Assembly: GCF_030160015.1 (NCBI RefSeq)
Contig: NZ_BSNN01000004.1
Coordinates: 310,001-374,000, forward strand
DNA length: 64,000 nt
Direction of reading: 5' to 3'
Source of the DNA: Amylibacter marinus
GTDB taxonomy: Bacteria; Pseudomonadota; Alphaproteobacteria; Rhodobacterales; Rhodobacteraceae
The translations under genes were made by a program, and so were the position numbers. Of this stretch, positions 1-9,525 are shown piece after piece; the stretch's first letter is position 1; every line of letters begins with the position of its first letter. Below the pieces are notes generated by a model. That model was given only the letters and a program-made list of their open reading frames with translations, searched no databases and was not told the origin of the DNA.

Positions 1-927
1 GGTGACGTTACGCATAAATCTGTTGCGGCCAATACGCTTGATCGGGTTCTTGCTGAATTTCTGACGAAAGCTGGCATCATCTAGCTGTGCCAGCTCTGCC
101 AGTTTCGGGGCGCGCAGGCCATCGCGGGTGTGATAACCTATCTCTTGCGCAGTTTGCGCGAATTTATTCCACGGGCAGGCCGCCAAACAATCGTCGCAAC
201 CATAAATCCGATTGCCCATTTTTGCGCGCAGATCAGGCGCAACAGGCCCGTCGTATTCAATGGTTAGATAGGATATGCATTTGCGCGCATCTAATTGATA
301 AGGTGCGATAAACGCATCTGTGGGGCAGGCATCCAAACAAGCACGGCAATTGCCACAATGATCATCTTCGGCCCCATCGGCAGGCAAATCCAATGTGGTA
401 AAAATAGATCCCAGAAAAAACCAACTGCCCAGCTGACGCGAAACCACATTGGTATGTTTCCCCTGCCATCCCAGCCCTGCGGCCTGAGCCAACGGTTTTT
501 CCATCACAGGGGCAGTATCGACAAAAACCTTGATTTCGGCCCCACCAGCGGCATCGATCAACCAGCGGCCAAGGCGTTTTAGTCGCTTTTTCACCAAATC
601 GTGGTAATCTTTGTTCTGGGCGTAGACAGAAATTGTCGCCCGGTCATCCAGCGCAAGATCCTGCATCGGATCGTAATCTGGGCCATAGTTTTCCGCCAGC
701 ATGATCACCGATTTGGCCTCTGGCCACAGCGCAGACGCATCACCGCGCCAATGCATGCGCTGTTCCATCCATTGCATCTGTCCATGCAGCCCTGCATCCA
801 CAAATGTTTGCAATTTTTGCATTGTACCGGGTGCGGCATCTGGGCTGCAAATCGCGGTGGCGCTAAATCCCTCTAGCTGGGCGCGCTGTATCAGCGCCTG
901 TTTCAGATCTGTGCCAGACAGTGCCAT
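1..927 (-). CDS. queG: Epoxyqueuosine reductase QueG (3' end cut by window edge)
   Basis: QueG reduces epoxyqueuosine to queuosine, the last step of making the modified wobble base of several tRNAs; it is a cobalamin and iron-sulfur enzyme of the cytoplasm. Translating the minus strand from the ATG at 927 gives 309 codons open to base 1. Two ferredoxin-like cysteine clusters are visible: [18 protein letters not shown] near residues 190-205, and [15 protein letters not shown] near residues 245-258, the pattern that binds two [4Fe-4S] clusters. The last visible residues, GRNRFMRNV, match the conserved region late in the family, so only the C-terminal end is missing. The start overlaps the stop codon of the upstream GST-like gene by one base (TAATG), which supports cotranscription. 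Identity is firm from the cysteine pattern and its surroundings. Confidence 0.93.
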   Translation of the reverse strand, partial: MALSGTDLKQALIQRAQLEGFSATAICSPDAAPGTMQKLQTFVDAGLHGQMQWMEQRMHWRGDASALWPEAKSVIMLAENYGPDYDPMQDLALDDRATISVYAQNKDYHDLVKKRLKRLGRWLIDAAGGAEIKVFVDTAPVMEKPLAQAAGLGWQGKHTNVVSRQLGSWFFLGSIFTTLDLPADGAEDDHCGNCRACLDACPTDAFIAPYQLDARKCISYLTIEYDGPVAPDLRAKMGNRIYGCDDCLAACPWNKFAQTAQEIGYHTRDGLRAPKLAELAQLDDASFRQKFSKNPIKRIGRNRFMRNVT

Positions 928-1592
928 TAAAAATCTAGGTTGGCATAATGCGTCGGTTGTGGAAATCCGGGCAATTGATCGGCCAGCAGAGAACGGAACG
1001 CAGGGCGCGATTTGATCTTGGCATACCAATCCTTAACCACATCATGGCGGTTCCAATCCACATCAGAAATATAATCGATGCAGGATAACTGCGCCGCAGC
1101 AGAAAAATCCGCCAAGGTCATTTGATCCCCCGCCAACCAGCGGCGATGATCCAACAGCTGTGCCATATAGTCCAGATGAAATTTGATACGCCGCGCGCCT
1201 TCCTTGACGTTCTTACTTTCTGGGTAACCAGCGCCTGTAACCTTCTTCATCACCCGTTCCCCCAGCAGGTTTTTGGTCACCTCGTGATAAAAGGCATCAT
1301 CAAACCAATTTACCAAGCGGCGCACCTCGGCACGATCCTCGGGTGTGCGCGGCATTAGGGGGGGTTGAGGGGTGCGCTCTTCTAGGTATTCACAGATCGC
1401 GTTAGATTCGGAAAAAACCCGCCCGTCATATTTCATCACTGGCACCCGCCCACAGGGGTTCAGACGCAAAAACTCGGTGCTGGGATCCCAATAGCGCTCT
1501 TCGATCAGCTCTACATCAATCTTTTTCTCGGCCAAAACCAAGCGTACTTTGCGCGAAAATGGAGAGAGCGGATAGTGATAGAGTCTGTGCAT
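927..1592 (-). CDS. fzlA: Glutathione S-transferase-like protein, probably FzlA
   Basis: A 221-residue protein with the glutathione transferase fold: an N-terminal thioredoxin-like half ([20 protein letters not shown], then [13 protein letters not shown] and [11 protein letters not shown]) and a helical C-terminal half ([21 protein letters not shown]). The well-conserved segments [40 protein letters not shown] and the ending HYANLDF are, as I recall, typical of the alphaproteobacterial FzlA group. FzlA binds FtsZ filaments and controls constriction at division rather than conjugating glutathione. The reading frame extends to a TTG at 1604, but the ATG at 1592 opens directly onto the fold and is preferred. 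It is followed by queG with a one-base overlap. A generic GST or maleylacetoacetate isomerase is the alternative; the GST fold is certain, the FzlA assignment is inference. Confidence 0.7.
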   Translation of the reverse strand: MHRLYHYPLSPFSRKVRLVLAEKKIDVELIEERYWDPSTEFLRLNPCGRVPVMKYDGRVFSESNAICEYLEERTPQPPLMPRTPEDRAEVRRLVNWFDDAFYHEVTKNLLGERVMKKVTGAGYPESKNVKEGARRIKFHLDYMAQLLDHRRWLAGDQMTLADFSAAAQLSCIDYISDVDWNRHDVVKDWYAKIKSRPAFRSLLADQLPGFPQPTHYANLDF

Positions 1593-1651
1593 ACCGGTGA
1601 GCAATCATTTTTCTAAGAGTTGATTACCAATGCCAAGAAAAAGCAGAGAAT

Positions 1652-2362
1652 TCAACCACTCTCGAAACATTCAGCGCGCCCATCGGCGGCAATTGTTGCA
1701 GCCCCTGATCGAATTGCACCTGTGCGTTTGCGCACATAGGTGCTTGGGGCGCTGGCTGATCGGGCCTTTGGGTTTGGGAGAATCGCCGCCAAACGCGCCG
1801 CCTGAAGTGGTGTAAGGCGATCCGCATCAACGCCGAAATAATGCTGGGCCGCGGCACCCACCCCAAACACACCTTCGTCAAATTCTGCGATATTTAGGTA
1901 GACCTCCAGAATGCGGCGCTTGGTCCAAAGCGTTTCGATCAGTACGGTGAACCCCGCCTCTAAACCCTTGCGTAGATAGCTGCGCTGATGCCACAGAAAC
2001 AGATTCTTGGCGACCTGTTGCGAAATACCCGATCCACCGCGACCCTCGTTGATGGCCTGTTTAATCGCGCTGACGTCAAATCCAAAATGTAGACAGTAAT
2101 TGGCATCCTCGGCGGCCACGGCAGATCGTGCCATAACGGGTGCGATATTCTCCATATTCACCCAATTTGCTTCGATATGCCCAAGGCGACGTGCCTCGGC
2201 CCCCATATAAAACCCGCCACTTGGATCAATAAAACGAAATAGGATAACCGCGTAAGTAGCTATAAAACATAAGAAAAACAGGGTTTTCGCACACCGCAAT
2301 AGGCCAGAGCGCAGACCTCTCCATAGCGGAGAACCTTGTTTAGCGGGAGATTTCTTTTTCAT
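1652..2362 (-). CDS. mtgA: Monofunctional biosynthetic peptidoglycan transglycosylase
   Basis: MtgA polymerises lipid II into glycan strands at the outer face of the inner membrane. The 236-residue product has one N-terminal membrane segment ([17 protein letters not shown], about residues 28-45) followed by a GT51 domain. The catalytic-glutamate motif [14 protein letters not shown], the donor-site motif [16 protein letters not shown] and the later motif [19 protein letters not shown] are all present, and no transpeptidase domain follows, as expected for the monofunctional type. The ATG at 2362 is chosen over an upstream TTG at 2386 because it has an AAGG-type ribosome site and starts the usual short basic cytoplasmic tail. 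The C-terminus carries an unusual Arg/Ala-rich tail of about 25 residues after the domain. It sits alone between gltB and the GST-like gene. Confidence 0.93.
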   Translation of the reverse strand: MKKKSPAKQGSPLWRGLRSGLLRCAKTLFFLCFIATYAVILFRFIDPSGGFYMGAEARRLGHIEANWVNMENIAPVMARSAVAAEDANYCLHFGFDVSAIKQAINEGRGGSGISQQVAKNLFLWHQRSYLRKGLEAGFTVLIETLWTKRRILEVYLNIAEFDEGVFGVGAAAQHYFGVDADRLTPLQAARLAAILPNPKARSASAPSTYVRKRTGAIRSGAATIAADGRAECFESG

Positions 2363-2446
2363 TGCTATAGAGGCCTTGCAGTGCAAGTGCCAAGGTTTCC
2401 AAACCTGCGCCTAATGTCAAGAGTAGAGACGAATATACAGATAGTG

Positions 2447-2474
2447 AAAACCCCCAGCAGATACCTGCTAGGGG
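2447..2474 (-). terminator. Rho-independent terminator of gltB
   Basis: On the minus strand, 17 bases after the gltB stop, GCCCCTAGCAG is followed by TATC and CTGCTGGGGG, forming a GC-rich hairpin with one bulged A. A TTTT run then follows at 2450-2447. This is a standard intrinsic terminator closing the gltD-gltB operon. Confidence 0.8.
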
Positions 2475-2490
2475 CGATATTTAATTGAAA

Positions 2491-5400
2491 TTAGGCGCTT
2501 TTCTTGCCTTCATCTTTGCTCAGAGGGTGCTGAATATGCTTTAACATCTCTTTTGGGCAAATCTGAACAAACCGCGGCAACTCTTCTTCCCAGCGGCGCA
2601 AGATTTTCTTGGCTTTGGGGCTTTTTGTCTCGTCAAGATGCTCTTGGATTAGGCCCTTTAACTGACGCTCCCAGAAATCCACGGTCACAGGCACGGCAAC
2701 CAAGCTTTCCATATTGGCCAATTTCTCAAACTCGCCGTTTGGATCGTAAACATAGGCCATACCACCCGTCATACCCGCACCAAAGTTAGAGCCAATAGAC
2801 CCAAGGATCACCGCAACACCGCCAGTCATATATTCACAACCATTAGAACCACAGCCTTCGATCACCACTTTAGCACCCGAATTACGCACCGCAAAGCGCT
2901 CGCCCGCGCGCCCATTGGCGAACAATTTACCGTCCGTCGCACCGTATAGAACGGTGTTACCGATGATGGTGTTGTCCGCAGGGATCAGCGCGCTGGCCAA
3001 TGGTGGGCGCACAACGATTTTGCCCCCAGATAGCCCCTTGCCCACATAATCATTTGCATCGCCCGAGACCTCTAGCTTTAGCCCCGGTGCGGCGAACGCC
3101 CCCAGCGCCTGACCGGCGCTACCCGTCAGTTTCACGGTCAGGTGATCCTCTAGCAATTCATTGCGCATACCGAATTTTTTAACGATATGGGATGAAACCC
3201 GCGTGCCGATGGTGCGCAGGGTGTTTTGCACCGCATAGGACAGCTGCATTTTTTCACCATGCTTAAAGAACGGGCCGGCATCATTTAGGATCTGAGCATC
3301 CAACGTATCAGGCACTGCCTGACGTGGGCGATCACGATCGTAATTGATAGATGCGGCATCGTCCAAACTGATCAACATAGGGTTCAAATCCAAGTCATCA
3401 AGATGCGCGGAACCGCGGCTAACCTGTGCCAGCATATCCGCGCGGCCAATAACCTCGTCCATGGATCGCATACCAAGGCTAGCCAATACTTCACGAACCT
3501 CTTGGGCATAGAATGTGATCAGGTTTACCACCTTATCCGCAGAACCAGTGAATTTCTTACGCAGCTCCTCGTCTTGTACACAAACACCCACTGGGCATGT
3601 ATTGCTTTGGCACTGGCGTACCATGATACAGCCCATGGCGATCAATGCGGCGGTGCCGATGCCGTATTCCTCGGCCCCCAGCATCGCGGCAATCACAATA
3701 TCGCGGCCCGTACGCAGGCCACCATCGGTACGCAATGTTACCCGATCACGCAGGTTGTTCATGGCCAAAACTTGATGCGCCTCGGACAGGCCCATTTCCC
3801 ACGGCAGACCCGCATGTTTGATAGATGTTGCAGGGCTGGCACCTGTACCACCGTTGTGACCAGAGATCAGGATCACATCGGCCATGGCCTTGGCCACACC
3901 CGCCGCAATTGTACCAACACCAGAAGAGGCCACCAATTTCACCGTTACCTTACAGCGCGGGTTGATCTGTTTCAGATCGTAAATCAGCTGAGCCAAATCC
4001 TCGATAGAATAGATATCGTGGTGGGGGGGCGGCGAAATCAGCGTTACACCCTTGGTCGAGTGGCGAAGCCGCGCGATCAAATCGGTAACCTTGATACCGG
4101 GCAGCTGCCCGCCTTCGCCCGGCTTGGCACCCTGGGCGACCTTGATTTCCAGCTCTTCGCATTGGTTCAGATATTCCGCCGTCACGCCAAAACGTCCAGA
4201 GGCCACCTGTTTAATTTTCGCACTTGGGTTGTCGCCGTTTGGCTCTGGTACGAAATGTGCCGGATCTTCGCCGCCCTCGCCGCTGTCGGATTTTGCGCCG
4301 ATACGGTTCATAGCCACGTTCAGTGTTTTGTGGGCCTCTGGGCTAAGCGCACCCAAGGACATACCCGGTGTGACGAAGCGCTTGCGGATCGATGTGATGC
4401 TTTCGACCTCGTCTACAGGTACGGGTTTGGCCACCGGTTTGAAATCCAGCAGATCGCGTAGATGGATCGGTGGATTGGCCCGCATTTTTGCGGAATACTG
4501 CTTCCACAGATCAAATGAAGCGCGGTCACAAGCAGATTGAAGCATATGCATTGTCTGCGCTTCCCATGCGTGTTTTTCGCCGGTGCGGCGTGCCTTGTAA
4601 AATCCACCGATGGGCAAGAAATCAGTGCCTGACAGCCAGCCCTTGGCATGGATTTTGACAACTTTCTTCTGGATGCCGAACAAACCGATACCTGAAATGC
4701 GACTTTGCATACCGGGGAAGTATTCCGCCACCAATGCGCGGCTTAGGCCTACCGCTTCGAAATTCAGGCCACCACGATAGCTGGAAATCACTGATATTCC
4801 CATCTTGGCCATGATTTTCAGCAGGCCTTGGTTGATGGCCTCTTTGTAGTTTTCCATCGCTTGATCTAGCGATAGATCCAGCAGGCCGCGATCGATGCGA
4901 TCGGCAAGGCTGTCTTGGGCCAGATAGGGGTTCACTGTCGTAGCACCAGAGCCGATCAGCACCGCGAAATAGTGCGGGTCTACGCATTCTGCTGATTGCA
5001 CGTTAATGGAACAGAAGGTGCGCAGACCAATGCGTGTCAGGCCAGAATGCACGGCACTGGTAGCCAAGATCATCGGCATTGCAACGCGTTCGGTGCCCTG
5101 TGCTTTGTCAGACAGGATGATTTGGCCAGCACCAGAGCGCACGGCATCTTCGGCCTCTTCGCGGATGCGTTTTAGGCCGGTGGTCAGCCCATCCTGTGAT
5201 CCCGCCTCGAAGGTACAATCAATGGTGGTTACCGCATCACCGAACCGTTTGACCATCGCGCCAAACTGCGCATTGGTCACAAAGGGCGAGGACAGTGACA
5301 AAACCTCGGTCAGCTCGTTGCTGTCATCCAGTACATTGCCCAGATTGCCAAAACGGGTTTTCAGGCTCATCACCGCAGATTCGCGCAAACTGTCGATCGG

Positions 5401-7017
5401 AGGGTTGGTGACCTGCGAGAAGTTTTGGCGGAAATAGTGGCTAAGCGGGCGATACATTTCCGACAGAACCGCAGAGGGCGTATCATCCCCCATAGACTGC
5501 AAGGTCTCTTTGGAATCCTCGACCATCGGATGCAGGATCATTTCCAGCTCTTCCACGGAATAACCCGCCGCCACTTGACGTGTGCGTAGCTGTTCGCCGC
5601 TAAACTCTACTGTTTCGTTTTGCCCTGATGTCAGCTCGTCTAGGTCGACAACCGCCTTCACCTTCTTGGTGAAATCACGGCTGGCGGCCAGCTCGTCCTT
5701 TAGCTGTTCATCGTGTAGTAATCGGCCCTCGACCATATCCACGGCAATCATCTGCCCTGGGCCAAGCGCGCCCTTTTCACGCACAGTGCTCTCGTCTGTG
5801 GGTACCATGCCCACCTCGGAACCTGCGATCAGCAGATTATCCCCCGTGATTACATAGCGCATCGGGCGCAGACCATTGCGATCCAGACCGCCCACAACCC
5901 AGCGTCCATCAGTCATGGCCAATGCGGCAGGCCCATCCCATGGTTCCATAACAGAGTTACAGAATTCATACATATCACGCCAGTCATCCTTGACCCCTAT
6001 GGCATTCACAGATTCTGGCACCAGAATTGTTTTCGCCATCGGCGCATTGCGCCCTGCACGTACAATTGCCTCGAACACAGAATCAAGTGCGGCTGAATCC
6101 GAAGAACCCGCAGAAACCAGCGGCTTAATATCCTCGGCATAATCGCCAAAGCTTTTGGAAGCCATGCGAATTTCGTGGCTCTTCATCCAATTCACGTTAC
6201 CCTTTAGGGTATTGATTTCACCATTATGCGCCAACATACGGAAAGGCTGAGCCAACCACCACTGTGGGAAAGTATTGGTGGAATACCGTTGGTGATAAAT
6301 CGCAAATGCGGATTCAAAACGCTCGTCCATAAGATCGGGGTAGAATACCGCAACCTGCTCTGCCAACATCATACCTTTGTAAATGATAGAGCGGCAAGAC
6401 AAAGAACAGATGTAGAAATCCTGAACCTGTGCGGCGGTCACGGCCTTTTCGATGCGGCGGCGGATCACATAGAGCTCGCGCTCGAAGGTTACCTCGTCTA
6501 CGCCTTTGGAATTAGAGATCAGAATTTGCTCGATCTCGGGGCGGGTGGCATTTGCCTTCTCGCCCAGACAGGTTACATCCACCGGCACGTGGCGCCAGCC
6601 ATAGATGTAGTACCCCATGCGCAGAACTTCTGATTCTACAATTGTGCGGCATGTTTCCTGCGCGCCAAAATCTTGGCGTGGCAAAAACACCTGACCCACA
6701 GCGATATATTCGCCCTTGCGCGGTTCGTGGCCGGTACGCTCGACTTGATCATAGAAGAACGGGATGGGGATTTGCACGTGAATTCCCGCGCCATCACCGG
6801 TTTTACCATCCGCATCCACCGCACCGCGGTGCCAGATCGCCTTCAGCGCCGAAATGCCATTTTCAACCACCTTGCGGGACTTTTCGCCATCAACAGAAAC
6901 CACCAATCCCACACCACAAGAGCTGTGCTCGTCGGCCTCGGAATACATGCCATGGGCATCCATATAGGCGCGCTTGGCTTCTTGTTCTGCTTTCCATTTT
7001 GCATCGAATTTAGTCAT
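2491..7017 (-). CDS. gltB: Glutamate synthase (NADPH) large subunit
   Basis: The large subunit releases ammonia from glutamine and transfers it to 2-oxoglutarate, making glutamate; with GltD it forms the GOGAT complex of cytoplasmic nitrogen assimilation. At 1508 residues it has the family length. A 33-residue propeptide precedes the catalytic N-terminal cysteine (HSSCGVGLVV, Cys34) of the class II amidotransferase domain. The synthase domain carries the FMN site and the [3Fe-4S] cysteines CIMVRQCQSNTCPVGVC starting near residue 1130. The C-terminal beta-helix with many GG and GN turns (about 1230-1480) is complete. Gene order is gltD first, then gltB 47 bases on, the reverse of Escherichia coli. 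The start has an AAAGAAAG ribosome site. Confidence 0.97.
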   Translation of the reverse strand: MTKFDAKWKAEQEAKRAYMDAHGMYSEADEHSSCGVGLVVSVDGEKSRKVVENGISALKAIWHRGAVDADGKTGDGAGIHVQIPIPFFYDQVERTGHEPRKGEYIAVGQVFLPRQDFGAQETCRTIVESEVLRMGYYIYGWRHVPVDVTCLGEKANATRPEIEQILISNSKGVDEVTFERELYVIRRRIEKAVTAAQVQDFYICSLSCRSIIYKGMMLAEQVAVFYPDLMDERFESAFAIYHQRYSTNTFPQWWLAQPFRMLAHNGEINTLKGNVNWMKSHEIRMASKSFGDYAEDIKPLVSAGSSDSAALDSVFEAIVRAGRNAPMAKTILVPESVNAIGVKDDWRDMYEFCNSVMEPWDGPAALAMTDGRWVVGGLDRNGLRPMRYVITGDNLLIAGSEVGMVPTDESTVREKGALGPGQMIAVDMVEGRLLHDEQLKDELAASRDFTKKVKAVVDLDELTSGQNETVEFSGEQLRTRQVAAGYSVEELEMILHPMVEDSKETLQSMGDDTPSAVLSEMYRPLSHYFRQNFSQVTNPPIDSLRESAVMSLKTRFGNLGNVLDDSNELTEVLSLSSPFVTNAQFGAMVKRFGDAVTTIDCTFEAGSQDGLTTGLKRIREEAEDAVRSGAGQIILSDKAQGTERVAMPMILATSAVHSGLTRIGLRTFCSINVQSAECVDPHYFAVLIGSGATTVNPYLAQDSLADRIDRGLLDLSLDQAMENYKEAINQGLLKIMAKMGISVISSYRGGLNFEAVGLSRALVAEYFPGMQSRISGIGLFGIQKKVVKIHAKGWLSGTDFLPIGGFYKARRTGEKHAWEAQTMHMLQSACDRASFDLWKQYSAKMRANPPIHLRDLLDFKPVAKPVPVDEVESITSIRKRFVTPGMSLGALSPEAHKTLNVAMNRIGAKSDSGEGGEDPAHFVPEPNGDNPSAKIKQVASGRFGVTAEYLNQCEELEIKVAQGAKPGEGGQLPGIKVTDLIARLRHSTKGVTLISPPPHHDIYSIEDLAQLIYDLKQINPRCKVTVKLVASSGVGTIAAGVAKAMADVILISGHNGGTGASPATSIKHAGLPWEMGLSEAHQVLAMNNLRDRVTLRTDGGLRTGRDIVIAAMLGAEEYGIGTAALIAMGCIMVRQCQSNTCPVGVCVQDEELRKKFTGSADKVVNLITFYAQEVREVLASLGMRSMDEVIGRADMLAQVSRGSAHLDDLDLNPMLISLDDAASINYDRDRPRQAVPDTLDAQILNDAGPFFKHGEKMQLSYAVQNTLRTIGTRVSSHIVKKFGMRNELLEDHLTVKLTGSAGQALGAFAAPGLKLEVSGDANDYVGKGLSGGKIVVRPPLASALIPADNTIIGNTVLYGATDGKLFANGRAGERFAVRNSGAKVVIEGCGSNGCEYMTGGVAVILGSIGSNFGAGMTGGMAYVYDPNGEFEKLANMESLVAVPVTVDFWERQLKGLIQEHLDETKSPKAKKILRRWEEELPRFVQICPKEMLKHIQHPLSKDEGKKSA

Positions 7018-7064
7018 TTTGTGTCTTTCTTTCTGGTACCTTGATCCTGCTCAAAAGAGCTGGC

Positions 7065-8501
7065 TCATTCTGCCGCGACCACGTCTTGTGCATTCAAGTA
7101 TCCCAGAATGCTATCTGCTGCTTCGCGCCCATCGCGGATGGCCCAAACCACCAATGATGCGCCGCGTTCGATATCACCTGCGGCATAAACACCGTCGATG
7201 CTGGTGGCATGTGTTGTGAAATCAGATTTCACAGTGCCCCAGCGGGTGACCTCTAGTTCTGGTGTTCCCCAAAGGGTCGGCAGGTCTTCTGGGCTAAAGC
7301 CCAGCGCCTTGATCACCAGATCTGCATCTTCTTTGTAATCAGCCCCAAGGATTTCCTCGGGTGATTGGCGCCCTGATGCATCTGGTGCGCCTAGGCGCAT
7401 TTTGGATACCATCACACCTGTTACATCGCCCTCGCCGGTGAAACCCTTGGGCGCGGATAGCCAGACGAAATCCACGCCTTCCTCTTCGGCGTTTTGGGTT
7501 TCACGTTGGGAACCTGGCATATTCTTTTTATCACGGCGGTATAGGCATTTAACCGATGTTGCACCTTGGCGAATAGCCGTGCGGACGCAATCCATGGCCG
7601 TATCACCACCACCGATAACCACCACCTTTTTACCAGCGGCGGATAATTCACCGCTTTCGATTTCTGGAACGGTATCGCCCAAGTTCACACGGTTAGAGGC
7701 CGTTAGATAATCCAGCGCTTTTACGATGCCTTTGTTTCCAGAACCAACACCAGACAGCTCACGGGATTTGTAGACACCCGTGGCGATCAAAATCGCATCG
7801 TGTTTTGCGCGCAGATCGGCAAAGCTGATGTCCTCGCCAACGTTTGTGTTCATCACAAATTTAACACCGCCCTCAGCCAGCAATTCATTGCGGCGCATCA
7901 CCACATCTTTTTCCAGCTTGAACCCAGGAATACCATATGTCAGCAAGCCACCCGCGCGGTCATAGCGGTCATAGACCGTAACCTGTACGCCCGCTTTGCG
8001 CAGGCGATCTGCTGCTGCCAACCCTGCGGGGCCGGCCCCAATAATCGCCACATCTTCGCTACGCTCTTGCGTTGGGGCATTGGGTTTTACCCAGCCTTTT
8101 TCCCAGGCGGTATCTGTAATGTATTTTTCTACTGATCCGATGGTCACTGTGCCGTGGCCGGATTGCTCGATCACACAGTTGCCTTCGCACAGGCGATCCT
8201 GTGGGCAAATGCGGCCACAGATTTCAGGGAAGGTATTGGTGTCTTGGCTGATCTGATAGGCTTCTTGCAATCGCCCCTCGGCGGTCAATCGCAGCCAATC
8301 CGGGATATTGTTATGCAAAGGGCAATGAGACTGGCAATACGGCACCCCACATTGGCTACACCGGCTTGCTTGTTCTTCTGCTTTTACAGATGCGTATTGT
8401 TGATAAATTTCATCGTAATCATTCTTGCGAAGATCAGGGACACGCTTTTCTGGCATATCCCGCTCAACGTTTACGAATTTCAACATTTTCGTTTCCGCCA
8501 T
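7065..8501 (-). CDS. gltD: Glutamate synthase (NADPH) small subunit
   Basis: The 478-residue electron-input subunit of GOGAT takes electrons from NADPH through FAD and two [4Fe-4S] clusters to GltB. The N-terminal cysteines CSQCGVPYCQSHCP and CGRICPQDRLCEGNCV are intact. The FAD-binding motif AIIGAGPAGLAAADRL lies near residue 150 and the NADPH-binding motif VVIGGGDTAMDCVRTA near residue 285; AAGDIERGASLVVWAI closes the FAD site at the C-terminus. The frame opens further upstream to 8570, but that codon lies in the -10 box of the promoter at 8570-8599. The ATG at 8501 has an AAGGGTAGGG ribosome site and starts directly before the family's usual N-terminus. It is the first gene of the gltD-gltB operon. 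Confidence 0.96.
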   Translation of the reverse strand: MAETKMLKFVNVERDMPEKRVPDLRKNDYDEIYQQYASVKAEEQASRCSQCGVPYCQSHCPLHNNIPDWLRLTAEGRLQEAYQISQDTNTFPEICGRICPQDRLCEGNCVIEQSGHGTVTIGSVEKYITDTAWEKGWVKPNAPTQERSEDVAIIGAGPAGLAAADRLRKAGVQVTVYDRYDRAGGLLTYGIPGFKLEKDVVMRRNELLAEGGVKFVMNTNVGEDISFADLRAKHDAILIATGVYKSRELSGVGSGNKGIVKALDYLTASNRVNLGDTVPEIESGELSAAGKKVVVIGGGDTAMDCVRTAIRQGATSVKCLYRRDKKNMPGSQRETQNAEEEGVDFVWLSAPKGFTGEGDVTGVMVSKMRLGAPDASGRQSPEEILGADYKEDADLVIKALGFSPEDLPTLWGTPELEVTRWGTVKSDFTTHATSIDGVYAAGDIERGASLVVWAIRDGREAADSILGYLNAQDVVAAE

Positions 8502-8569
8502 AACCCTACCCTTGTTCGTCAAAATTTCAGAACGCCGTTCTACGGAATTCTGCAATGAATGAAAAGTCA

Positions 8570-8599
8570 ATTATACTGACCTATATTCAATAATTTCAA
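8570..8599 (-). promoter_or_regulatory. Probable sigma-70 promoter of gltD-gltB
   Basis: On the minus strand, TTGAAA (8599-8594) and TATAAT (8575-8570) are separated by 18 bases, a near-consensus housekeeping promoter about 70 bases ahead of the gltD ATG. Its position rules out translation starting at 8570. Confidence 0.65.
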
Positions 8600-8721
8600 A
8601 CATGACGCAAGGAAAATCAGCAAATACCACCAAAACAAGTCACCCAAGCTTACCTAATTAAATTAAATTCCCTTCTGTTTCAATTGCTTTTACTGTTCGC
8701 GAATCAACCCAAGGAAACCCT

Positions 8722-9525
8722 ATGCCCCTGTATTATCTTCTGCTACTTGCCATCATTCAGGGCCTAACCGAATTTTTACCGGTATCTTCATCGGGGCATC
8801 TGGCGGTTTTACCCAGCCTCACGGGCCAAGAAGACCAAGGCCAATTCATTGATGTGGCCGTGCATATCGGCACTTTGGGCGCGGTTGTTTTATATTTTTG
8901 GGCGGATGTAAAGATGGCCTTCTGGGGGTTCTTGCGCTGGTTCAAGGGCGATTTCACATCCCCAGGGGCGCAATTGGCGCTGTTGCTGGCGCTGGCCACC
9001 GTGCCGGTGGTGCTGTTTGGCATTCTGCTGAAACTAACAGGTATGGACGATGCGATACGTTCCGTAAAGGTAATCGCATGGTCAATGCTGCTGTTTGGGG
9101 TGGTGCTCTATGTGGTTGATCAGAAATCCCCCCAGCACAAATCAAAATCACAATGGTCAATAAAGGACGCCCTGATCATGGGCATGTGGCAGGCTGTGGC
9201 GTTGATCCCAGGCTCATCACGCTCTGGCACCACCATAACTGGCGCGCGCATTTTGGGATATTCGCGCACCGAGGGGGCCAAGCTGGCCATGTTGATGTCT
9301 ATCCCTACAATCATCGCATCTGGCACATTGCTGGGGGCAGAGGTTGCATCTACCGCCGATTGGGCCGCCGCCAAAAACGGCGCGATTGCAGCGATATTTG
9401 CATTTGGCTCTGGTTTAATCGCGCTAAAACTGATGATGCGGTTTTTGTCCAGCATCAGCTTTACGCCCTATGTGATCTACCGAATAATCCTAGGCATCGC
9501 GCTACTGATTTTTGCCTATAGCTAG
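8722..9525 (+). CDS. uppP: Undecaprenyl-diphosphatase (BacA type)
   Basis: UppP dephosphorylates undecaprenyl diphosphate so that the lipid carrier for peptidoglycan and surface glycans can be reused; it is an integral inner-membrane enzyme. The 267-residue protein has the two signature regions, GLTEFLPVSSSGHLAVL near residues 15-31 and IPGSSRSGTTITGARILGY near residues 155-173, containing the catalytic Glu and the Ser/Arg of the phosphate-binding loop. About seven to eight hydrophobic segments follow the family layout. The start has an AAGGAAA site. It runs alone on the plus strand, diverging from gltD, and its last four bases overlap the end of the convergent NAD-binding protein gene. Confidence 0.96.
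   Translation: MPLYYLLLLAIIQGLTEFLPVSSSGHLAVLPSLTGQEDQGQFIDVAVHIGTLGAVVLYFWADVKMAFWGFLRWFKGDFTSPGAQLALLLALATVPVVLFGILLKLTGMDDAIRSVKVIAWSMLLFGVVLYVVDQKSPQHKSKSQWSIKDALIMGMWQAVALIPGSSRSGTTITGARILGYSRTEGAKLAMLMSIPTIIASGTLLGAEVASTADWAAAKNGAIAAIFAFGSGLIALKLMMRFLSSISFTPYVIYRIILGIALLIFAYS

Noticed and set aside
3403-4461. A 352-codon open frame on the plus strand
   Set aside because: It lies wholly antisense to gltB, has no family features, and is rich in His, Arg and Cys as expected from the complement of a conserved coding frame.
8502-8570. Upstream start for gltD
   Set aside because: The codon sits in the probable -10 box; the ATG at 8501 has a good ribosome site and matches the family N-terminus.
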